Shown here one piece after another: positions 33,426-44,724 of a DNA stretch of 64,000 bases (position 1 is the first letter of the stretch; each line of letters begins with the position of its first letter). Source of the DNA: Bettongia penicillata ogilbyi. Lineage: Eukaryota; Chordata; Mammalia; Diprotodontia; Potoroidae. The notes under the pieces were generated by a model. It saw only the letters and a program-made list of their open reading frames with translations, was not told where the DNA came from and ran no database searches. Location of the stretch: contig JAJHZJ010000575.1 in the NCBI GenBank assembly GCA_023548195.1, forward strand, positions 1,925,454 to 1,989,453. Direction: 5' to 3'. The position numbers were made by a program, and so were the translations under genes.

Positions 33426-33524
33426 GAAACAGAAAGGTCAATACAGGTAGGATGGAAATGCCCAGTGGTCCTGTAGTTACATTGGTAAGTCATGCAGGTA
33501 ATGGGGCTTCTGCATGCAGACAGA

Positions 33525-33715
33525 ACAGCTTAGGCCTGGAAGGTTTGGATTTTAATCAGAGGGTCTGGTTCAAAGAGAGACACTGTCATTGTCTGATCTT
33601 GAGTAAGTCACTAGAACCGTCAAAGCCTCCATCTCCTCATCAGTAAAAGTGATAGGGTTTGTTTGTGGGACTCTGAGGTCGTTTCTGGGACTGTCCATGT
33701 GATGTCATGATCCTA
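33525..33715 (+). repeat. MIR/THER-type SINE
   Basis: Forward: 'gtctgatcttgagtaagtca', 'ctccatctcctcatcagtaa', 'ctctgaggtcgtttctggga', 'gatgtcatgatcctataa'. Confidence 0.7.
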
Positions 33716-33719
33716 TAAG

Positions 33720-33828
33720 CCTACAGAGCCCAGAGAAATAAATTAACATCCCTAACATCATACATTTAAGGAGCTAAGCCATACTTTGAACCCAAGTATC
33801 CAGATCCAATGTTCTTTCCAACCATCCT
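33720..33828 (-). repeat. MIR relic
   Basis: Old reversed copy: 'cctacagagcccagagaaat', 'atactttgaacccaagtatc'. Confidence 0.45.
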
Positions 33829-33835
33829 GAGGAAT

Positions 33836-33985
33836 ATCAGGTCACTGGATTCAGATGACTGTGGAGAAGTGAGTTTGGTGACCTGCACAGCCCTCCCTCA
33901 CTCAAAACAAAGTCAAGTGCAAGTCATGTCATCATTTCTCTGATGGTATGGTCTTGTTTGGCAATGAAGATGAACATAACCCTGT
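33836..33985 (+). repeat. RTE-tailed SINE, 3' part
   Basis: Contains 'ggtcactggattcagatgac', 'ggtgacctgcacagccctcc', 'gtcaagtgcaagtcatgtca', 'tcatttctctgatggtatgg' and an end decayed to 'ggcaatgaagatgaac'. Roughly nine bases in ten match the copy 600 bp downstream. Confidence 0.85.
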
Positions 33986-33999
33986 GAGTAGACTCAGCT

Positions 34000-34146
34000 C
34001 CTCCTCTCATGTCTGTCTCCCCCTCCCCTTCCTTCTCCTCTCCAAAGGAAATTTGAATGGTCAAAAGATGCCCAGGTGACTTGGATTTCACTGACTAGTC
34101 TCTCTCCTCTCCTCTCCACTCCCCTCCCCTCCCCTCCCTTCCCCCA
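34000..34146. repeat. Polypyrimidine (CT/CCCT)-rich tracts
   Basis: C/T-only runs at about 34010-34044 and 34100-34146. The minus-strand frame 33994-34185 is an artefact of them. Confidence 0.85.
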
Positions 34147-34289
34147 GAACCTTGAGACTGCTGCACTGTGAAGCTCAGACACCATGGGGCCCCTGCCCCT
34201 GCCTAAAGGCTCTCTTTTGGACCCTCCTGGCTTCAGAGTGATTATCAGTAGTAACAGTGGCTGGTTCCCTCTCAGCCTGAGGTGTTTCT

Positions 34290-34600
34290 TTTCTTTGCCT
34301 CATTAAAGGGGCCATGCCCTGGCTACTTTTTACAGGCCTGTTCAATGAATGGCCATTACCTCACCCTAAGGGAGTACCTGCATAGATCTTGACCTAAAGG
34401 GGCCAAGGTCTCCCAGTGCATCCTGGGTCATCTCCAGTCTGCCCGATGAATATCTGGTCACTGAATTCAGATGGCTCTGGAGGAGAAGTGAGGCTGGTGA
34501 CCTGCACAGCCCTCCATCACTCAAAACAAAGTCAAGTGCAAGTCATGTCATCATTTCTCTGATGGCATGGTCTTCTTCGGCAACGAAGGACAAACACAAG
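34290..34600 (+). repeat. RTE-tailed SINE, best preserved copy
   Basis: Reference copy of this family in the window: 'ggggccaaggtctcccagtg', 'ctggtcactgaattcagatg', 'aggagaagtgaggctggtga', 'caaagtcaagtgcaagtcat', ending 'gcaacgaaggacaaacac' at about 34596. The end parallels the minus-strand 3' end of the RTE LINE (28541-28560). The 5' limit is uncertain. Confidence 0.8.
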
Positions 34601-34929
34601 CTTTCTGGGGGAGAAATAGCTTGCTTCTGGCCTAAGTAGGAAATCAGTTAAAGGATGCTGTAGTATACGTTTATTTCCATTAAATTCAATAAACACTTAG
34701 CAGTAGCTCAGTAATGGAGAAAATCTATTGATGGCAGTGACCCTGTAGGCCAACTCTTCTTCTGGGTTCACCTCATTTGAATTTATCCTGGCACCTTCTT
34801 TCAGATGTTCCCTGGACCCTAAAGGGGCCTTTCAAAGGCTCAGGAAGAGAATGACCAAACTTCCATGGGAGCAGCTCAGCCAGAAGAGCACACACAGAGC
34901 ATTTCCTGGTGACATCGGTGGCTCTCAAC

Positions 34930-35172
34930 AACAAAAATAATGACAATAATAATCCCTAACAGTCCCATCATTATCTCATTGGTTCCTCATAACCACCCCA
35001 GGAGGTAGGTTCTATAATTATCCCCATTTTACAGAAAAGGAAACTGATACAAAAAAAGAAGCTAAGGGACATGTCCAGTATCACACCACTAATAAGTGTC
35101 TGAGACTGCATTTGAATCAGGTCTTCCTGACTCCAGACATGGAGTTCCATCACGGCACCACCAGCTGCCTCC
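34930..35172 (-). repeat. CORE-SINE (THER/Mon-type)
   Basis: Reversed: 'ccccaggaggtaggttctat', 'ccccattttacagaaaagga', 'catgtccagtatcacaccac', 'cttcctgactccagacatgg', 'caccaccagctgcctcc'. Confidence 0.85.
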
Positions 35173-35284
35173 TAACATTTGTCCAACAAAGTCGGTGCAA
35201 GTGGGAGCAAGATAGTGCTTAACAAAGTCTGGATCCTCTGCCCTGACTTGTTCAAAACTCAACAAGGCAAATTAAGGCTCGGAA

Positions 35285-35445
35285 ACTGAATGCTATAATG
35301 AGTGAGGCATCAGATTGGGAGTTAAGTAACACAGGTTAAATCTTCGTCTTTGTAACCTGAGATAAGTCACCTAGCATGTCTATGCCTCAGGTTCCATATT
35401 TACATAATAAGAGCGATGGACTTAATTATACTTAAAGTCTAGAGT
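35285..35445 (+). repeat. MIR/CORE-SINE relic
   Basis: Forward: 'acctgagataagtcacctag', 'tgcctcaggttccatattta', 'gatggacttaattatactta'. Confidence 0.55.
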
Positions 35446-35449
35446 TGTG

Positions 35450-37265
35450 ACTTATGCCTGTTTAAGATTCTCTTTTTTAGGTACTTCCTGTGTGGATTGT
35501 AAGCCCTGAGACTCTGTTTCAAATGTAAGCCCCAGAAAACCAGTCCAGGTTTGAGGCAATCCTTGAGTGGTCACTCACACTAAATCACAGCTCTTTATCT
35601 CCCAGCGATGTGTTAATTTTTAAAAAGCCTACCAGAGAGCACAGTTGAAAGTAAAAGACATTTAGTCAAATAGTATACTAAATAAAACAAAAGCAAAGTT
35701 CTATAAGAAGGACTGTGATTGATGGTTAGGTATCAGAGGTTTTGCAAATATCCTGGCTTCCTCCTCTTCCATAACACTTCTCACCATTACCTCATAGCTG
35801 TATGCCATTACTTTTTTATTTTTGAGAATTCAAAGCATTCAAACAAGTATAGCTGATGATGTGTCTCAAAAATACACTAAAATTCCTCATGTTTTCTGTT
35901 AACTGAAACCATGAGTTTGGATTGTAAGGGAAAGAACTCTGGTTCTATCAAATCAGAACCAATGATGAGTAGTTAAAAAAAATCAAACTAGAAGTATGGC
36001 AGTATTACTTAGTATGCATAAGATACATGAAAATGTAAAAATAGCATGGGGACTGAGGTCTGTCAGACACTCCAGGTTAACCAGCATGGGGACTGGCAGA
36101 TGAGTGTCTTTGTCAATAAATGAGCCTTGACTAGACTAGGGTGAGAAAACAATCCATCTAGTCCCAATCAAAGTCACAAGAACCTTGTGATAGAAAAGAA
36201 CTTGGGAATACTTTTGATGTGAAAGAGTCTTCACAGCAAAGAATGGATCAGCCTCAAACTTAAGAGAAGCAAATGAGAAAATCAAATATCGATATAGTAT
36301 TTTTCAATTTGATTCCATTGTATAACAGATTCTAGTCTGTAACTGCCTGAGTCATGTTTCTTTGTCTCTGTATTAACTTCAGAAGTTCATGGGTTCAGAA
36401 ATGTGGCCTTTTTCTCTGAGTTAATTCTACATATGAATCATTTTAACTGAAAGAAAACTGTTATCTCTGTACCTGTCAATACCCTTGTATATTTAGAGTA
36501 AATCTGTTTTCCTTGAAGGGCACAGGTGGATGCCAGGGAGTCTGGTCTGTTATCTCTTCAACACTGACTGTCCTTCAAGAAAGTCTGGTCTGGTATCCCT
36601 GTGATGCTACCTCGGCATGCAAGTGGACATCACTGATGATCTTTCTCAGAAACAAGATGGAAGGAGGGATAGTTGCTAGCCCTGCATTCCTGACTTCCAT
36701 CCAACCCTATTGTTTTCCATCATCTATGATACTTCAGACTGTAATCAATCATACTGTGTTCCATCTGTGTGTGATGCATCCTGTTCTTTCATTCTCTTGT
36801 AAGGGAAGGCTAGTAAGCCCTACCACTTTTTTTTCTTTTGGCTTACCAAACAACTGAGAAACCTCATTTATTGGTAATTGTTAGCTTTACCAATAAATTG
36901 ATTGTGCTTGGAATTTTTTGCCTCAATCTATCTTATTTTCTATAGTGACAATTATAACTAATGGACCAGAGACAGCTTAGGAATAATTCTGAATGATTTC
37001 CCTTATGAAGCATCTGTTTTTGAGTAATAAAATAAGTTGGCCTGTGAGATGTATTCTCTTTGCTTTAAAAATGGGAATAAAACAACATGCCTGATTCTGG
37101 TAGTTTAAAATGCCCCAGGTCATCATTCTTGCTTTAATCTCACTTTTTTCTTTTCCCAAGCCCAGTGCTTGAGTCAATGGGTTTAATACTACATTGGCAT
37201 CTACTCTTGAATCTCTTGTCCCTTTTTCCTGTCACTTCTCACAACTTGACAAATCCCAGAGCTCA
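35450..37265. other. Unassigned intergenic sequence
   Basis: About 1.8 kb without a nameable gene or repeat. Two copies of 'agcatggggactg' (36043 and 36083) lie close together, and 36513-36857 is an open stretch of 114 codons without recognisable domains. An old LTR somewhere in 36040-36900 is possible but not demonstrable. Confidence 0.3.
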
Positions 37266-37267
37266 TA

Positions 37268-37400
37268 GTGAGGCAGCTTGAGTAGTGGGGAAAGGGTTAT
37301 TTTTGAACTCAGTAAGATGTGTGTTCAAATTCTGCCACTAGAAGTTCTAGCTCTGTGGCAATGTTCAAGACACCTACCTTCTCAGTGACCCAGGAAATGT
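37268..37400 (+). repeat. tRNA-SINE relic, 5' half
   Basis: Forward head: 'gaggcagcttgagtagtggg', B-box-like 'gtgttcaaattctgcc', core 'tagctctgtggcaatgttca'. Confidence 0.55.
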
Positions 37401-37599
37401 TCCAGATTTGATATTTGATACATTGCCTGCTTGCATTGATGCTAAAGATTGCACACAAGGAATTCCCTAGATAGATGAAATCATCCACCCTGAACAAACA
37501 TCCCCCCCAAAAATTATAATGCATTGAGCACTAAGAAAGTCACAAATAAGAGTGAAACATAGTTCCTGTTTTCAGTAACTTCTAGTCTCCCACCCCAAG

Positions 37600-38862
37600 C
37601 ATCCTTCAATATTCTCCCTGATCATCAGTACTGCTTTAACTTTACTTTCCTATCTCCAGTGTAAAGTTAATCAATTCAACTCTATGGGTATGAACTCTTA
37701 AATCTCTTGACCTTTTGTCTTCTCACAGCTCACACTTTACAATATGCCAACCCTGGATCCTTCTCACCACCCACCTCACTTTCTGTTCCCATAAACATGC
37801 TGCTAAATAAAGATGAGGAAATCATCTAACTGAGCCTATAGAATCCACTAATTGTCTAATCTCAAATGGATTCTCACCTCTGCAAGGCAATCTCTTTACT
37901 TCTCTCTAATTTTTTCCCTATCCCACTTCCTACAGAGATGCCCAAACATTATCTTCTCTCCACAGACCTATCACATGATGTCCTCCCATTACAGACAATT
38001 ATTTCACCTCCTAATTTACTGAGAAGATCCAGAGGCAATTTCCTGTAAGATCTCTCTTCTCTGCATCTCTCTCTCTCTCATCTGTCTATCTATCTATCTA
38101 TTTATCTATCATCTATCTAAATCAGAACTCTTTAACAGCATCCCCATCCTTCCTTTCTTTACTCTCATCTATGATAAAGCAGCAACCCTTCACATCAAGA
38201 CCAATATCTCTATATGTGCCCTTGATCTCATCTCCCATTTTCTCCAAAAGTTTGCTCCCAGCCCTTTTCTCATTGTTCTACAATATTTTCATATTTAGTG
38301 GCTCCTTCTTTACTGTTTGCTTACATACACACTCGTGTCCCCCATCTTGAAAAACAAAGCCCTCAGCAGATGTTACTGTCCCCTTAAAAAGTATTGTCTT
38401 AAATATCTTTTCACTTTAACAGTCACACTCCCAGAAAAAGCAGTCTACACTTCTTGCTTCCATTTCCTCTTGTCTCACTCATTTATCAAACCTCTGCAAT
38501 CTGATTCCTGATATCCACATTCAGCTGAAGCTAACTCAGAATTGTCAGTTATCTCTTCCTTCCAATCTGATCCCCTCTCTTGACCTCTCTATAGTATGTG
38601 ATCATGCTGACCACTGTATCATCCTCAATGAGCTCTCATTTCTAGGTTCTCCTTCTGGCTGGTTGCCCACACCTTCACAGATCTTCCATATCATACTTCC
38701 TAGCTGTGGCTCTACCCAAAGTTCCAATCATAAGCACTCTTCTGTTTGGTCAATAAGCTCTCTCCTGTGGATTTAATTGCCTTCTCTATTAGGGTGCTTT
38801 GCAAATCTATATAAGCAGTCCTAGCATCTCTCCCAAGCATTTCCAACTACCTCTTGTCAATC
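37600..38862 (+). mobile_element. L2-clade LINE ORF2 relic
   Basis: Sense-strand, pyrimidine-rich L2 coding relic. 38317-38511 translates to a recognisable RT segment (VSPILKN, LPEKAVYTSCFHFLLSHSF, IKPLQSD), matching the L2 block that precedes the RT palm. Further downstream 'ggatttaattgccttctcta' and 'catttccaactacctcttgt' match later L2 positions. It is full of stops. It ends where a reversed L2 begins (about 38862). A TATC-rich patch lies at 38083-38118. Confidence 0.75.
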
Positions 38863-39795
38863 AGTGGATCAAGAAGCATTTATTAAGCACCAGCTTGCTG
38901 CCAGGCAGTCTGCTGAGGGCATAATGTCTTCCTTCAAGGAGTTCACAAATGAAAGAGGAAAAATAAGCAAACAAGTGTGTACAAACCAGCTAGATCCTGG
39001 AAAAATAGGAAACAATTAAGAGAAGTAAGGCACTAGAATGCAGAGAGGATAGGAGAGTCTTCTCATACAGGATGATTAATTGGGATTTGAAGCAAGCCAA
39101 GGAAGGGACTAGACAAAGATGGGGATAGAGAACATCCCAGGCTTGGGAGACAGCCAAAGAAAATCCCCTAAACTGAGAGACTGTTTTGTTCATGGAATAG
39201 TCAGGAGGCCAGTGTCCCTGAATTGAAGAGTCTGTGGTCAGGGAGTAACATGTAAGAAGATTGGAAAGGTAAGGGGGGGGCCGAGAAGGCTCTGAATGTC
39301 AAACATTTTGTATTGGATCTGGGAGCCAGTAGGGAGCTACGGGAGTTGATTGTGTATCAGGATGACATGGTAGGAACTGCATTTTGGGAAAATCACTTTA
39401 GTGACTGAATAAAGAATGGACTGGAGTGGGGAGAGACTTAGAGCAGGCAGACCCACCAGTAACTATCGCAGTGGTCCAGGTGTGAGATGATAAGGGCTTG
39501 CACCAGGGTCAGGGTCATGTCACAGGAGGCAAGACAGCATACAGGAGAAATGTTAGAAAGGTGAAATAATAGGCTTTGAAAACAGTGGGGCTAAGGAGTG
39601 GGTTTGGTGAGAGACAGTGAAGAATCCAGGGTGACTCGGAGGATCCAGTCTGAGACATAGGGAGAATAGTGTTGCTCTCTACAACAATAGGGAAGGTAGG
39701 AGGAGGGAGGGTTTACGGGGAAAGATAATGAGTTCTTTTTGGGACACGTTGAGTTTAAGATGTCTATGGGACCTCCAATTTGAGATATCTGGAAG
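38862..39795 (-). mobile_element. L2-clade LINE, 3' third
   Basis: Minus-strand L2 from its tail (plus 'agcatttattaagcacc', 38872) to the RT C-terminal region. The minus frame 39905-39591 reads LSFPVNPPSSYLPYC, WILRVTLDSSLSL, similar to the L2 '..VTLDSSLSL..' block. Reversed landmarks: 'gcagacccaccagtaactat', 'gcagtggtccaggtgtgaga', 'aaagataatgagttcttttt', 'gtttaagatgtctatgggac'. Confidence 0.85.
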
Positions 39796-39843
39796 GTAGT
39801 TGGGCTCACAAAGACTGGGACACAAATGAAAAATGACTCAACG
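39796..39843 (+). repeat. tRNA-SINE 3' tail fragment
   Basis: 'ggacacaaatgaaaaatgac' followed by 'tcaacgataac' matches the terminal bases of the tRNA-SINE family at 3461 and 17869. Severely 5'-truncated. Confidence 0.6.
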
Positions 39844-39844
39844 A

Positions 39845-39990
39845 TAACAAACTTATTTGTGTACAGGTTGTTTCTCCCAATAGAATGGAAGCTACTTGAG
39901 GGCAAGGACTACTTCATTTCTGTCTTTGTGTCTGTAGCACTCCACACAATGCCTGACACATAGTAGGCACTGTGTAAACATGTATTATCT
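39845..39990 (+). repeat. L2 3' end
   Basis: Forward: 'tagaatggaagctacttgag', 'ggcaaggactacttcatttc', 'caatgcctgacacatagtag', 'gcactgtgtaaacatg'. Confidence 0.85.
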
Positions 39991-39994
39991 CCTC

Positions 39995-41315
39995 CCCCAC
40001 AGTTCCTGGCAGTCATAGGTACAACCTAAATGCTTGGCAGTCGACTGATTGTTTTTTCATTGAATCTGCTCAACATTGTAGACAAAGCAATGGAGATGGC
40101 ATGCATTTCCCCCCCAACATAGCACTTTCTTTTGTTAACCCAAGTCCTTGGTCACTGATCTCATGGGGCTGTCATCAGGGAACCACTTTGTAAATCATAA
40201 AATGCTTTTTGGGGATGAGTGAACGTCCTCATCATTGTCTTTCTCATCCTTAGCACTGACATTTTTATCTTTGGGTTGACTGGTTCACATCCCTCAGACA
40301 CCTTATGTTAGAAACTGAGAGAATGAAGACCTAAGATACTAGGAAATTGATAGAAGTGAAAATACCTCAATTCCAGATATCAGGAGATTTTCTTTTAATC
40401 AAAAAAATGGCCCTAGAAACACTGTTACTGATTCAAAAGAAGGCTCTGAAGATGAAGAGGTTGACACAAGACACAGTGTTCAGACAAACTATCACGGTTC
40501 ATTAGGTGACTCAAGGAACCATTTCAGATGTTTATCACTTAGGGTAAGTTTACATATTGCATTGCATACCAAAGCATAATCAGGCTTGTATCTCATCCCA
40601 CAGTGTACATGGTCTAGAGTGAACAGACAATTGATTCAAAATGAATACCAAAGAATAATGGGAAAAATGCATGAAGAGAAGGATTTCATCGTTTGGTGCT
40701 CGTTTTTAAGGGCTTGAATGCCTCTTTCTTTCAGATAGTAAGCCAGCTATGTTAATTGGGTAATGCTCTGAAATCAGAACCATCATCCAGCCCTGAAAAT
40801 TCAGAGGATTATGTGGTATTGAGTAAAAGCTCTCTTTTGGCAGCAGTCTGTGTATGATATTTCATAGGAATCTGTTTTTATATACATGCATTTCCCTGAC
40901 TGCAATTAAAGAGCACGAAGAGATCTGAAATTTTTATGGGTCAAAAGAAAGAAAAAACTTTTAAAATATCATATAGATGAGTGTCTCCAAATGCTATTAG
41001 TGACATTTTTTAAAAATTTGTTTCGTGATGCTGTTTCTAGCCAATTTATTCCCCTACCCTCCTTAAAAAGTATTTTTACAATTTTTTCTGGAATTTATAA
41101 AACTTCCTACATGAGAAGACCGTGCCATTACCAGATTTTAAAAAATTCAAATCCATTAGCCTGTCATATCAAAGTGACGACTGAAAATGCAAAAATGGAG
41201 TTACTTTTGTAACTCAAAGCTAAGTGGCTCCAGTGAATCACAGAAAGGAATTTTCCTCAGTCAAGATTCCCTGAGAATCTCAAGTCTTTTAGAGAGTTAG
41301 AAATAACAATAATTA
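39995..41315. other. Unassigned intergenic sequence
   Basis: No gene or repeat recognised. 40760-40990 is even in composition and repeat-free. Confidence 0.35.
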
Positions 41316-41319
41316 TTAT

Positions 41320-41500
41320 TGCTGCTATAATCATGGTAATAAGACCTAGCTTTTATATAAGGCATTATGATTTACAAAGCACTTCACAAATGTTATCTTA
41401 GTTTATCCTCATAACTGTGAAAGATTGGTGCTTTATTATGCAATTTTTCAGGAGAAAATAGACAGACAAAGGTTAAATTATTTACTCAGGGTTAAAAGAA
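41320..41500 (-). repeat. CORE-SINE relic (THER/Mon-type)
   Basis: Reversed: 'acctagcttttatataaggc', 'aagcacttcacaaatgttat', 'tcctcataactgtgaaagat'. Confidence 0.65.
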
Positions 41501-41554
41501 GTATGTAAAATGACCTGTTCTTCATTACATCCTTGAACAAAAGCAATGGCTTCC

Positions 41555-42030
41555 TGTTGTTGTTTGTTAATAGAAAAATACTGCTATGAATATTTTGCCA
41601 TATGTAGAATCTTTCTTTGCTTTGTCATTCTTTAGATGTCACTAGGTAACTTTTCTTGCCTGAATAAATTGTTTTCCAGAATGCGTGACCCAGTGCACAG
41701 TTCTGCCAACAGTGTATACATACACATTTCTTCCCACAGCACCCACCTCCACCCTCACACCTACACCCTAGAACTGACTATTTCTGTCTTTTACAAGTTT
41801 TGCAATTTGCTGGGTCTCAGGTGGTACTATCGTCTACAACGTTACTCTTGAAAGTCAGTATCCATGTCCTCTCGCAGACTCCCTGATCCCAGCAATGACT
41901 ATTTCTAGTTTTTATATTTTTTGTCAGTTTAATGGGCATATCATTATTGAAAATCTTGGTTCTACTTTCTCATAATTCATAGTCTTAATTAGCAGAAATT
42001 ATTTTCCTTTAGAGCTTTTAAAATAATCAA
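41555..42030 (-). repeat. Old L1 3'-end relic
   Basis: Reversed L1 3' region: 'aatactgctatgaatatttt', 'gtcactaggtaacttttctt', 'cacagttctgccaacagtgt', then a diverged remainder comparable in order to 19600-19800. Confidence 0.6.
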
Positions 42031-42066
42031 GTATTGGATATTTTCCCATACCACCTTACTACATTA

Positions 42067-42185
42067 ATGTACATATATACACATATATGTGTATATATGT
42101 TTGTATGTATGTGTGCATATATTTGTGTGTATGTGTATGTATGCATATGTGTATATATGTGCATGGATGTGCATATATGTATGCA
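42067..42185. repeat. TA/TG/CA alternating microsatellite
   Basis: Alternating purine-pyrimidine tract of about 120 bp. The frame 42034-42231 through it is an artefact. Confidence 0.92.
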
Positions 42186-42189
42186 TTAT

Positions 42190-43335
42190 CGTATCATATC
42201 CTTTAAAATCTCCATGATGATGAAGACTTAAGTTAAATTATTCTGATTAAAAATCTTTTTTTGATCTCATACTGTTAACAAGATTGGATTCTGACTCCTA
42301 CAAGACTCATTACCTTCTTGAAAAGCACGCTGTAATACCCTTGTGACTCCTACCACTGAAAAATAATCGCTACCATCCTAAGTCTCATTCCTGCCCTTGA
42401 TCTCAACGTTCTGTCTTTACAGAGACTGTGCATGTCAGTAGAATCCCATTATGTCCTCCCTGATACAGATATCTAACTTGGGCATGACTGCTTCTTTTGA
42501 GAGCATTGGGTACCAAGGCCATTGTTGATGGAATGCCATTGCTTATTTCAGCATTACTGTGGGAGGAAATGTCTAATGGAGCAGATTTTCATTTTGCCTC
42601 TCCAGGAGGCTTTTGTTTTGTAGGGGTCTTCACATGGGTTAAGGACGCTGTTTGAAGATCTGAGACAAACTGGGTTCTCTTGGCATAATCATCACTGTTG
42701 TCTAAGAGCAATCCAAGGGATGTGGGTGCTCACCTCCACGAATCATTTTCCACCAAGGCCAGAGCTTGCTTCTTTGGAAATTCTTTTCACTATTATTCTC
42801 TCACTGATGAACCAACTACTAGGAGAGAGATGGCTCTGAGGTAAGAGAAAGGCTCACTACCCCACTATTTTAGAAATAGTTTTTGAGCAAGATCTAAACA
42901 TTTGACAACTAAGAAAAGCTTTTCTATCTCTCATTAGAGTATTGATTTCAGTTATCATTTGGTTGAAGCTTAATAGACTGATTTCACTTAATTAAAATGA
43001 TTACATTCATTCTTACTTAAAAATCGGTTTGGTGTCTCCATTTGCAGACTGCTTTTCCTTGATCAATGGGTAATTCATTTGGAGAATGGAGGCTTTAATG
43101 ACTATCTCTGAGGTCTTAAGCTGTCCTCAGAATTATCACCACAATGTGGCTCTCTCCTGCACATGTTGTTGGCTTATGCTACAACAAAGCTCAAAAACTT
43201 CTTTTTAACTTGCTATTTGAATTGCTGGGGGGGTCAGGGGAAAGGTAGAGACAAGGGTTAGAATTCTTTCAGGAATTTAACGATAAAGAAGGCAAAGTTT
43301 GAGAGATTTTCCTAGTTCAAACCTGAATTACCTCT
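42190..43335. other. Unassigned intergenic sequence
   Basis: No gene or repeat recognised. Confidence 0.35.
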
Positions 43336-43337
43336 GA

Positions 43338-43555
43338 CCTAGACTGGTAGTTCTCAGAATGAAGTCTGGGACTCTTGGGTGTCCCCAAGACCCTTCAGGA
43401 GATCCGTGAGGTCATAATAATCCCGAGGCCTTTTAATTTCTGATAAAGTAAATATCAATAGATCAAATCCACATTTAAAAAAATTCAGAGCCTTCAGTCT
43501 CTAAGAAACAAAAAGATCCTGAGATCAAAAAGTTTGAGAAATGTTGACTTAGACT
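43338..43555. mobile_element. hAT-Charlie MITE with 8-bp TSD
   Basis: A 202-bp non-autonomous hAT element (43346-43547) between CCTAGACT (43338-43345) and CTTAGACT (43548-43555). The ends carry Charlie-type TIRs: GGTAGTTCTCA at the left and 'agtttgagaaatgttga' at the right. Inside are the family phrases 'tgtccccaagacccttcagg' and 'taaatatcaatagatcaaat'. It has no coding capacity. Confidence 0.8.
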
Positions 43556-44165
43556 ATTGCAGCAACCTCCTAAATTGTCTTTCTGCCTCATCATGGACAT
43601 CCTTCTTTATTCAGCTGTCAGGGTCTGCCTCTCTGTTCAATTAACTTCTGTGCTTCCCTGTTACCTCTAGCATTAAATATAAATGTCTCCATGAAGCATT
43701 TAAAGTTTTTACAGCTGAGTTCCTCACCCCCTTTCCAGTCTTCATCTTTACTCCTCTCCAGTGGTGTTGTTGCTTTGTCTTTGTCTTTGAAGATGACCTT
43801 TGATCTCAAAGGTGATGAATTGGATTTAAGTGAGGCAAAGTCCAGAAATGTCCTCAGTCTTGCCCTTCCATAGTCCATAGTCATTGTAATCTGGTGGCAA
43901 GACAAATCTCAAGCTGACCAGTAATGGCCCAAGACGCAGTGAATGACTTCAGCTTGTTTGATATCTGACCAAGCTCTGAGTGCTCCACCACTCCTGCTTC
44001 AGCTGCTCTTAAGACAACTGGTTTTCATCTGTCCATTCCACTGGGCTCAGGGAAGACATCCCCCTAACCCACTAAACTTCTTTCCATACAGTCTACAATA
44101 AAGCTACATTGGCTAACTTGCTGCTCTTTGAACATGATCCTCCATCACCTGCCATGACCTGATTT
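43556..44165 (+). repeat. L2 relic interrupted by a SINE
   Basis: Forward L2 in two parts. 43556-43763 (actattgcagcaacctccta, ttctgtgcttccctgttacc, tttccagtcttcatctttac) and 44085-44165 (cagtctacaataaagctaca, ttggctaacttgctgctctt). These are consecutive in L2, so the intervening SINE inserted into it. Confidence 0.75.
43764..44084 (-). repeat. RTE-tailed SINE, old copy inside L2
   Basis: Reversed tail first ('tttgtctttgtctttgaaga'), then 'gtaatctggtggcaagacaa' and 'tggcccaagacgcagtgaat', which match the reversed family. Flanks 'actcctctcca' and 'acttctttcca' may be a decayed TSD. Confidence 0.65.
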
Positions 44166-44171
44166 GTTATC

Positions 44172-44415
44172 ATCATCCAGTCATTCAGTTGCATTCAACT
44201 ATTCCTGACCACATGGATCATAACACACGAATGCTGTTCTTGAGGTTTTCCTGGCAAGGATACTGAAGTAGCTTGTCATTTACCTCTCTCATAAGTTAAA
44301 GTAAATAGAAGTTAAATGACTTGTCCAGGATCACAGAGCTAGTAAGTATCTGAGACTGAATTTGGAAACAAAGTTTTCCTGACTGCAGGCCCAGCACTCT
44401 GTCCACTGAGATACC
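44172..44415 (-). repeat. tRNA-derived CORE-SINE
   Basis: Reversed: 'gttgcattcaactattcctg', 'aggttttcctggcaaggata', 'gtccaggatcacagagctag', 'aagtttt cctgactgcagg', 'gcactctgtccactgagata'. Confidence 0.85.
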
Positions 44416-44419
44416 TCGA

Positions 44420-44720
44420 TCTATTTGTGCCTTAGTTTCTTTATCTACAGCAAAAAAACAGGATGTCTTTATTGAGAGATCTAGTTTATATTATCACCAA
44501 AGTCCTTTTAGGTTCTAAAATTATATGATGACACACTCCTACAAAATCATTTACAAATTAAGTTACATTCATTATAGCATACTTGAGAAGATGAGAAAAT
44601 GAGCCAATGCCTTTCAGAATAATTTCGACAGGGACTGAAGTAAAGAGGTTTGGGGTTTGGTTTGATTTTCTGCTCAACACTCATTTAACAGGAAAATTTA
44701 GTCAGCAAGAACATTTAGTA
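44420..44720. other. Unassigned intergenic sequence
   Basis: Nothing recognised apart from a MIR-like trace at its start. Confidence 0.3.
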
Positions 44721-44724
44721 AGAA

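Noticed and set aside
36513..36857. 114-codon plus-strand frame as a gene
   Set aside because: No recognisable motif, and the surrounding sequence may be an old LTR; support is too weak for a gene call.
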